A stretch of 64,000 bases of DNA from Vandiemenella viatica (Eukaryota; Arthropoda; Insecta; Orthoptera; Morabidae): the NCBI GenBank assembly GCA_031002005.1, contig CM061921.1:176460935-176524934 (forward strand), in the 5' to 3' direction. Under the pieces are notes generated by a model. That model worked only from the letters and a program-made list of their open reading frames with translations. It did not search any database and had not been told where the DNA came from. A program made the position numbers and the translations under genes. Shown here piece after piece: positions 56,770 through 64,000 of the stretch; position 1 is the stretch's first letter, and every line of letters starts with the position of its first letter.

Positions 56770-58317
56770 TGCTTTAAAGGTGGTTCATGTGAATTTTTAC
56801 TGGGTATACGACTCCCTTTCGTCAATCCTTTTCACAAACCTAGCAACTTCGGTGAAGAAGTTTTAAAATTGTGTTGTGGCTATCGCTGCCCAATGTATGT
56901 TGAGTTTAATAAAACTTTTGTACTCTATGAGTAACTACATGTGTGTACTGACTTTCGTCTGTATCATGTAGTAGTACCTGAATATGACATTTTCAACCGT
57001 TTGTTAGAAGTAGACTACTGGACTGGCTGCCAAGACAATAGAATTTGCAACTGTGGAAGGCTATACTAGAAGGAGCTAGTAACAGCGTACTAACTGGCAT
57101 CGTTATCAAGGTCGAATCCAGCCTTAGAGTCAGGGGGAGGGGGTCACATAATAGTGGTCCAGCTAGGCTTCAAAATTACAGTCGTATATATTTATAAAAA
57201 TAAAAAAAAATTATTTAATTACGTCAAAATAATGTTAATCAAATATAAAAATCAATTATTCTCTTTTGAGTTCTCACGAATCGTGTTATGACTTCCTTTA
57301 TTTGTATGAGTATGCTTTTGTGAACGTGGAGAAGTTCCGGTCCAGTTAGGTGGTCTTCTGCCATTGATGCTTAAAGTCAAGTTTTGAGCCTCCTGAGAGT
57401 GGAAAAGTGATCTCTCTGATGTGGCGACATTAACTGGTAGTGTAGCAAGAATACACAAAAAAAAAAAAATACATTGCGATACATTCCAGCATCACATTTT
57501 TCTATTAGATTGGAAATCGACTGCGGAATATTCTGGTTCCGCTGCCATTTTACTATCCATCGCCGATGTTCGTTTATAATAACTGATACTGTTGTGTTGT
57601 CTATTACCTGCTTATAGTTTAATGCGAGTAGTTTGTTTCAATGCCTTCATTAGTACAGGTATAATTAACTTTCGTAATAAAAACGCCTAGTTGAAATAAA
57701 GTGTTTCGGGAGACAGGTGGTCTTGTAGGTCGATTATTATAGAATCTAGAAATGGGATGTACACGACCCTACGGAAATACTATTCAACTGATTGAACAGG
57801 TCGCTTATTGGCTCTATGTAGCTACCTCGACGCTTTTCTGGAGCATTTAATTTCCACGTCAAATTTCTCTACAAATTCTTTTGCCTCTTCAGAATGTTGT
57901 CGGAAAAATGTGTCCTCCTTGTCCATTTTTTTTTAACTCAGGACACTCATTGTATCATTTATAGCGTCAGTAGAACTTTTAAAGTCAACTGAGTACGTTT
58001 GCAACACTCTGCTCAAGGATAGAGTTGTATCTGAATAATAAAATAAGGTATATTTTCGTCTTGATGCGATATAAACGTTAATTTAATTTGGCTTTTTTTT
58101 AAACACACGAATTTATAATAGTTACTAATAATATATATATATATATTTATGGAGTACTGTACATTACATGTGACGCACCAGTTCCAAATATTTGCATTTG
58201 GGTTGGTGAGCGCCAGAAAGTTATTGGAGATAGCAGAGGGCGCTTAAGGTCGAAACAAAATGGGACTGTGTGGGTGACTGAAATGGATAGTTTCTGCCAC
58301 CTATTGGGCAGACACAC
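56770..58317. other. Unassigned stretch
   Basis: No gene recognised. A short (TA) run lies near 58130-58146. A frame continues from the Tc1 end to 56934 without known motifs. Confidence 0.4.
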
Positions 58318-58331
58318 TAAGACGGCTATTT

Positions 58332-58515
58332 AAATTACAAGGAAAGGGAAAATGATTCATTACTCACCAAAGTTGAAGGCAGCGACGGGAGAAGAACATA
58401 TATCACGAACACACAAATATACACAATATTTCGGTCTTAGACCTTCTTCATGTTAAAAAGAATGAGTCATGTGGTTCGGGAGGTGTGCACACGCCGAAGT
58501 TTGTTACATGACCAA
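58332..58515 (+). repeat. Left Penelope terminus (pLTR) with hammerhead-like hairpin (minus strand)
   Basis: Contains CACCAAAGTTGAAGGCAGCG and TTTCGGTCTTAGACCTTCTT (58429-58448). On the minus strand the latter reads as an ATGAAGA-A-GGTC-TAA-GACC-GAAA arrangement, a decayed version of core, stem II and GAAA. Confidence 0.75.
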
Positions 58516-58539
58516 TGTCATGTTACTAAGGTCACTTCA

Positions 58540-60985
58540 CTATCCTCACCAGATTCTTCCTACATGTCGCTTTCAGATGACTATCTGTCTCGCTACCAAT
58601 TCCATGCCTCACATCTTGCCAAACTAAACTTCCACATACTGTTTCTTCAGTCTTGCCTCTCTTTAAATATTCCACCCAATGGTTTAACCATTAAACTCCC
58701 AGTTTCAGGTTGCCACCCACAAATGCACCCATCCCTTCACGCTTTCCGTTTCACACAATCCCTTACCCTCACCCACCTGGTTCTCCAACAGTATGTTCAC
58801 ATGGCTCATCAACATTTCATCCACCTTGTCTCCCTCCACAAAATACTATGCCTTTTATTCCCTCATCTCACTCATTGTACGAAACAAATCCTGTCACACT
58901 GCAGACAGTTGCAAGCCCAACATGCACAAAAACACCTGTGCAAGCTATCAGCACTTGTCAGGAGCTATCTATCTCTAGGCTTGTGCCTCCCCTATCAACA
59001 ACCCATTCCCAGACAACACACACCCACTGCACCTCTAATTGCCAGAACGCCTTGTTTGACTCAGCTTCCCCACCTAGACCCTCTACCACCTGTCCCAAAA
59101 GCCCCTGCGCCTCCCTCAGTTAAACCCCAGCAGTCAGGGATTAATCTTTCCTCCACTCCCCTGTCAGAACCCCAGATATCAGTTCTATCCAAGGGACTCT
59201 GCAACCCCCAAGTATGATCAAGCTGCTTTGGGCCGGGATTCTTTGGTGTTCTGCCGCTCCTAGTGTTGGCGATATCGTTTTGCCACCACAGGAGCAAACA
59301 ACATCCAGCAGAATGAAATTGAGCCCAGCTTACAACAGTTTAAACCTTCATCTCCACTGGATCCATCCCAACACCCACAAAATCATCCACTTATTCTGTT
59401 CCAAGAGTTCCTCACCTCCACTCTGTCTTCACCCTCTTTCCTAAAGTCCATTCCACACTTCAAAAATCTCAACACAATGGAAACTCGAGCCATGAGAGAA
59501 CTATCCAGAAACCATAATATTATCATCCTCCCTGCTGATAAAGGCTCAACTACAGTAGTGACCCGTCTCTAAAGACCTCGCTGTTAAGAGACGTTAAGCA
59601 GATTAAAAAAAAACACACACACACGGTAGTGATAGACTGCAATCACTATGAGGCTGAGGTAACTGTCTGACACAAACACCTACTACCACACCCTACAGAT
59701 CCCATCACCTCCATCTGTCAGGAAATAAAAACATTCCTGGACTTGCAGGGCCCCTTACAAGGTCCCTCTCCCCAGTCCACCTCACACATAACTCCCCAGA
59801 ATCCCCGTACACCTACCCTGCACCTCCTTCCCAAGATCCAGAATGTTGGAAATCCCGGGCGTCCTATAGTTGCGGGGGCGCTAATGACCCCGCTGTCGAC
59901 GAGCCCTAAAGCAACAGCAACAACAACCTATAGTTGCGGCATATGGGTCACCCACTGAACGGATTTAAGCCTTTGTGGACCAGAATCTCCAACTCTTTGT
60001 TCAGAGTCTTCCTTCCTATGTCAAACACACTTCTTTGAACGTCTAGCCACAGCCCACACACCTCTACCTCCAGACACCTTCCTTGTCTACCAACATGCCA
60101 CACTGTCAGGGTCTCAGTGCCCTGGAACACTTCCTAGATCTGCGACCCCCGCACAGCCGTCCCAGTTCATATTTCCTTTCATTCTTGGCTCACCCGATCC
60201 TCTCCAAAAACTTCTTCACCTTTAATTCCACAGTATATCACCAGATCTGTGGCACTGCTATGGGCACCCGCATGGCCCCTTCCTATGCCAACTTGTTGCT
60301 TGAACGTCTGAAGGAACGTCTCCTCAAACATACCCCGTTTAAACCCACTGTGTGGTTCAGATACATAGATGATATATTTATGATCTAGGCCCACAGTGAA
60401 ATCAACTCCTAGAATTCCTCCATTCCCTTAACAATAGCCATTCCATAAATTTCAGCTGGACCTACTCCCGTACACACATCACGTTCCTCGATGTGGACAT
60501 CACGCAAAGGCAGGGTGCCCTTCACACCTCTGTCCACATCAAACCAACTAATCTACAGCAATATCTACATTTCGACAGTTGCCACCCATTCCACGCCAAA
60601 CGCGCCCTTCCCTACAGCCTTGCTATCCGCGGCAAACGTATCTGTTCTGATTCTGAATCCCTCTCCCAGTACTCCCAGAACCTATCCCAAGCCCTTATTT
60701 CCCGCTCCTACCCAGCAGACCTTGTGCATAAACAAATCACGCGTGCAATCAACCACCCTCCACGTAACCACTCCCACCCGGCACCTGTGGAATCCAACCA
60801 TAGTCCTGTCTTTGTCACCCAGTTCTCCCCCGGCCTCGAATCCATCAATCGGATCCTACAACAGGGGCATTACTTCCTTCGCTCCTTTCCAGAAATGCGC
60901 ACACTCTTACCAAAAATTCTGCCATCTGTCCCCCGTACTTGTTTCAGCAGACCACCTAACCTCAAAAACATCTTGATTCACAAAT
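58540..60985 (+). pseudogene. Penelope-type reverse transcriptase, broken
   Basis: N-terminal region in the frame ending at 59217 (GINLSSTPLSEPQISVLSKG). At 59462-59560 RNHNIIILPADKGSTTVV, interrupted by a SINE tail and resuming as VVIDCNHYEAEV. LLPKIQNVGNPGRPIV near 59830-59870. The frame 60083-60388 carries FFTFNSTVYHQICGTAMGTR and MAPSYANLLLERLKE, and ends KPTVWFRYIDDIFMI, with the catalytic YIDD at 60362-60373. The frame 60493-61071 holds KPTNLQQYLHFDSCHPFHAK, RALPYSLAIRGKRICSDSES and FVTQFSPGLESINRILQQGH. RYIDD and QG-AMGT-MAPSYAN are Penelope signatures. At least four stops or frame changes are seen. The GIY-YIG endonuclease expected after the RT is not recognisable. Confidence 0.85.
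59562..59625 (+). mobile_element. SINE A tail-only copy in the Penelope RT
   Basis: CCGTCTCTAAAGACCTCGCT, GTTAAGAGACGTTAAGCAGA, T, an A run and a CA repeat. GTAGTGA flanks at 59555-59561 and 59626-59632. The RT codons for STTVV/TVV resume across it. Confidence 0.85.
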
Positions 60986-61061
60986 ACCCTCCAACTGACT
61001 CTCCTGAAATACCTTATGGATCTTTTCCGTGCAACATGCATCCTCCCACTACTACATATTG

Positions 61062-61283
61062 GGTCATGTAACAAACTTCGGCGTGTGCACACCTCCCGAA
61101 CCACATGACTCATTCTCTTTAACATAAAGAAGGTCTAAGACCGAAATATTGTGCATATTTGTGTGTTCGTGATATATATTCTTCTCCCGTCGCTGCCTTC
61201 AACTTTGGTGAGTGATGAGTCATTTTCGCTTTCCTTGTAATTTATATTGCCTAAAGCCGTTTCCTTTTTCCTTTGTTTAGTTA
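61062..61283 (-). repeat. Right Penelope terminus, inverted
   Basis: Reverse complement of the left terminus. Hairpin motif at 61124-61146: ATAAAGA, A, GGTC (61132-61135), TAA, GACC (61139-61142), GAAA (61143-61146). Because of the inversion, the first residues MLKRMSHVVREVCTRRSLLH of the plus frame at 58450 are repeated on the minus strand at 61125. Confidence 0.8.
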
Positions 61284-61297
61284 TAAGACGGCTATTT

Positions 61298-62259
61298 GTT
61301 TCATGTTTCTGCCACTACTAACGGCGCGAATCGGATGGAGGAATCTGATTGGCGGTCCGTTTTTGCCGCGAAATGACCACGGCACACTGGGTGTGAGGGT
61401 GGAACAAAGGGAGAAGGTCTGACGGTCTTGGAGAAAAAGGAAGCCATATTTGTTACCTGGAGATAAACAGATTTAAATTGGTGCATCAGTTTATTTATTA
61501 GCAGTGGATGTTGAGGTGATCGCACCTAAGTGCAATGATAATGAAGCCACCGTTTCAGTCAGGGTCTGGAATAACTTGGGGAGGCCAAGTACTCTACGAC
61601 AACAGCGACACGGTAATGTGTAAATAATAATTTCAGCAGCATTTGTGTTCACATGTCACCTTGGAATACCTGAAGCGCCCTGTAAAGAGTTTCTTGTGTC
61701 ACCGACTTATGAACTATTCAACCAGTTTAGTTTGTTTAGTTTTGGACAATAAGGACAGCGTCCTAATATTTTTATTAGTCGGAAATTGTGCTAATATGTA
61801 CCATGCCGGAATCAATTTACTGTTTATTGTAATTAGGTTTTCTCTTACATTGTTTTGAATAAATATAAATTATTTGTCAATTAGGCCTATAATGAGATAT
61901 AATTTTATCCCATACTCAATACATAATCAATATTTGAGTAGTTAACAATTTTAATTAACAGTAAGAATTTATTTAATAATCCCAGTAAGAGAGGCAACGT
62001 TATATTTTGTCGCCCAACGTCGTGACTCTATTTGATGATACTAAGGTCACGGTGTGGAACGCAATGCTGAGAGATGCAGCCGTGCTGTATGTTGCTCTGA
62101 ATGAATGCTAATTTTGAAATTAATTTCAGAAGGCCGTGATGCGGAACAATGTTGTAATTTGTTGTGATTTTTTTTATTGTTGTGATTATTTCACTATGGG
62201 TGCTGTGATATTTTCTTGTTTGATGATATATTTAAATTTTGTGAGGGTGGCGATTTTGT
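61298..62259. other. Unassigned stretch
   Basis: No gene or repeat family recognised. The segment 61320-61600 is more GC-rich than the rest, with no coding pattern. Confidence 0.4.
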
Positions 62260-62270
62260 GATTATTCTAT

Positions 62271-62321
62271 CCGTCTCTAAAGACCTCGCTGTTAGAGAGA
62301 CGTTAAGCAGATAAAAAAAAA
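62271..62321 (+). mobile_element. SINE A tail-only copy, 51 bp, exact 11-bp target duplication
   Basis: CCGTCTCTAAAGACCTCGCT, GTTAGAGAGACGTTAAGCAG and an A run, flanked by GATTATTCTAT at 62260-62270 and 62322-62332. Confidence 0.9.
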
Positions 62322-62332
62322 GATTATTCTAT

Positions 62333-62680
62333 ATTTTATCTGATAATTTCTGTAATTGTCGGAGTGTGATGTGTTTTACCTTTCGTTCAGATAACTATGT
62401 TGTATGGCATAGATATTTTCCACTCGTTGTTTTGACTTGATGAGCTGTCTGTAAGCACCAGTGTTCATTTTTTTTCTCTTTGCTTGCTTTGTTCTTTTTT
62501 TTTTGTGTAGTGAAGTATGGAATAGAATTTTGTTTGGTTAAATTTTGAGAAGAGTTTATTTTGCGTTTTTGAGATAATATTGAGATAATTGGTGCTGCTA
62601 GTAATCTCTTTGGTCCCCTGATTCTCAAGTCGGTTAAGCAGATCAAAGTAATTCAAGAAAGTAAAAACTGCGATAAAAGG
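62333..62680. other. Unassigned stretch
   Basis: T-rich on the plus strand; possibly 5' leader of the following gag-like frame. Confidence 0.35.
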
Positions 62681-62689
62681 CAAATTAAA

Positions 62690-63655
62690 ATGGCAGTAGA
62701 GGGAGAATCTGTAAATAACGACGCAGGAATGACCGGATCATTTAGAGTCGTGTCTGAAGAACAGGATAGGGAAATTGTAACTAATAATTTTGGGATTAAT
62801 CATGCCGCTCTGCAGGGCCGCATTTAAGCATAGGCTACATAGGCTGTAGCGTAGGGGTCCGCACCACAAAGAGGGTCCGCACCACAAAGAGGGAGCCCGC
62901 ACCACAACCCTGAATCCCCGGGCTGGGCTAGTAGTAGAGCTAAAACAAAAAAAAGGTCGCCCATAAATTTTTTGGGCCGAATTTCGAATTTTTTGGAAAT
63001 TGAAGCATCCATAGCCGGAGGCAGCCACAGCCAGGGCCACTGCCACATGTATAGCCTAGGATCCCACAGGCCCTACCGCTATGGGTACACACGCAGAGAC
63101 CGAGAGTCAGATAGGAAATACAAAACAACAAGAATCAGTGAAACACATTCCATCATCAAGCTTAATGGCTATGTTCCAGACGTTGCTGGATAATATGATG
63201 ACAGTTACACGGGAGGTACGCACAGTCAAAGAGGAGCTGAAAAATTCTCTTGAGGGTCAAATAAGTTTTTTGGAGAAAAATTAAATAGCAACAGATATAG
63301 ATGGGAAATGAACACATCAAACGGGACACACAAACAATCACAGAAGGACAAGATGATACGAATGCACAAATTGAGGATCAAGGGACAGTTTTAACTAACA
63401 AATCAGGGGCCATAGAAAATAAAATGGAGATTTTTAAACAACAGTCTGATTTACTAGAAATCTTGGTAGTCCATGCAGGAGACAGCAAGTGTTTTCATGA
63501 GACCGATCAAAGGGAGGTCACACAAGTTTCGTGTCCCGGCGAATCAGAAAAGATGTCACCTAGTGACGTTCGACAGGAGAATTTGCTTTGGTCACAGCTG
63601 AACAACTCCAACCCTCTAGGGAATTTATGCCATTTGGGAAACGCGGTGCTAAGAT
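62690..63655 (+). pseudogene. Gag-like frame of a retroelement, interrupted by a hAT MITE
   Basis: ATG 62690 opens MAVEGESVNNDAGMTGSFRV and VSEEQDREIVTNNFGINHAA, then a 263-bp MITE intervenes. It resumes at about 63078 with MGTHAETESQIGNTKQQESV, SSSLMAMFQTLLDNMMTVTR and EVRTVKEELKNSLEGQISFL, a helix-rich, probably coiled-coil segment. A stop at 63282 is followed by related lysine/glutamate-rich sequence in other frames. Coiled-coil N-terminal proteins of this kind are common as gag of LTR retrotransposons. No zinc knuckle or pol is visible before the window ends. Confidence 0.5.
62813..63075. mobile_element. hAT-type MITE, 263 bp
   Basis: Begins CAGGGCCGCATTTAAG and ends CACAGGCCCTA; the ends are inverted (YAGGGCC). 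Flanking 8-mers CCGCTCTG (62805-62812) and CCGCTATG (63076-63083) differ at one position. Internal CATAGGCTACATAGGCTGTA and a tandem GGGTCCGCACCACAAAGA repeat lie in the left half. Confidence 0.75.
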
Positions 63656-63709
63656 GACATATGGAAGTGGAAGTGGTAGCCTCAAAGAAAATTATGTGGC
63701 ATGTGCCAG

Positions 63710-64000
63710 TGGTTAGGGAGCGTGCATAAACCACGTAGCCTCCTGTGAACCCCCCTCCCCCACACGTAACCCGACGTGGCTTTGCCCCCTCTCCACGTAG
63801 AACGTAGCTTTTTTTTCCATTTTGATTCCAGAAGACACTTTGTATTGTTTTCTCTAGTCAGACTATCGTAAATTACATACGGAGATAATTAACTGAGGGA
63901 AATAAATATTCACATGCTGTTGTGTGTTCTTTTCCTCATTTTATATGTGAAAAATGTTATGAAAGGAAAGCTACGTGGTCTGGCTCGGAACCCCTCCTCC
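63710..64000. mobile_element. MITE-like element running off the window
   Basis: AGGGAGCGTGCATAAACCAC at its start is followed by CCACGTAGCC, then C-rich sequence. GCTACGTGGTCTGGCTCGG near 63970-63988 looks like the inverted subterminal counterpart. The right end lies outside the window, so the type (hAT-like) is a guess. Confidence 0.45.

Larger units (their letters stand above)
58332..61283 (+). mobile_element. Penelope-like element, nearly complete, 14-bp target duplication, inverted termini
   Basis: TAAGACGGCTATTT is duplicated exactly at 58318-58331 and 61284-61297. The termini (58332-58515 and 61062-61265) are inverted copies of each other. The right one carries an extra tail (TTATATTGCCTAAAGCCG to 61283). 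In between lies a plus-strand Penelope-type RT with no clear GIY-YIG endonuclease. The exact duplication and high similarity of the termini suggest a fairly recent insertion, yet the coding region has stops. Confidence 0.88.

Noticed and set aside
58450..59217. Long plus frame read as a separate host gene
   Set aside because: Its start lies in the Penelope terminus and its end matches the Penelope N-terminal region; part of the element.

Overview
The window is eukaryotic, intergenic, AT-rich DNA and almost certainly comes from an insect with a large, repeat-dense genome. The mix of tRNA-derived SINEs, CR1/Jockey-like and RTE LINEs, an R1-like LINE, Penelope-like elements, Tc1/mariner and hAT transposons fits a polyneopteran insect (locust, cricket, stick insect or cockroach type). 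The lineage is inference; no host gene gives a species clue. I find no intact host protein gene, rRNA or functional tRNA. Nearly all long reading frames are pieces of transposable elements, most broken by stops and frameshifts.

Layout. 1-2000: decayed hAT transposase with a SINE and a small hairpin insertion. 3000-8450: SINE copies, a LINE RT tail (5.6-6.7 kb), two hAT-type short elements and a second SINE family. 8.8-11.8 kb: LINE family A (two copies, one split by LINE B). 12-22.4 kb: two long copies of LINE family C, the first split by a nearly full-length RTE LINE, the second by a SINE, a Penelope terminal fragment with a hammerhead-like motif, a hAT MITE and an antisense LINE C end. 22.4-28.3 kb: LINE A pieces, Penelope-terminus-like motifs, a peculiar 202-bp insertion, SINEs. 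29.3-42.2 kb: an old Gypsy-like LTR retrotransposon (gag, RT start and two LTR-like ends) broken by a mariner, a SINE, an antisense R1-like LINE, a hAT element and another SINE. 42.5-46.1 kb: LINE E, SINEs, a decayed repeat-family ORF and a GC-rich stretch. 45.7-53.9 kb: LINE C copy 3 on the minus strand, split by a second RTE copy (itself split by a 1028-bp near-perfect palindrome) and by a hAT element that carries another inverted-repeat transposon. 54-61.3 kb: LINE C copy 4, a Penelope end, a Tc1 fragment and a nearly complete Penelope element with inverted termini and a 14-bp target duplication. 62.3-64 kb: SINE tail, gag-like frame with nested hAT MITE, and a MITE running off the edge.

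The elements do not form a pathway. Their order is a record of insertions: LINE C, LINE A and the Gypsy element are old hosts; RTE, SINE A, mariner, Penelope and hAT MITEs are later guests, many still with readable target-site duplications. Points worth following: hammerhead-like motifs with a covarying stem in Penelope termini, the giant palindrome, two independent RTE insertions 48 bp apart in the same LINE region, and an insertion with interleaved inverted repeats. Family letters (A-G, SINE A/B/D) are my own labels.
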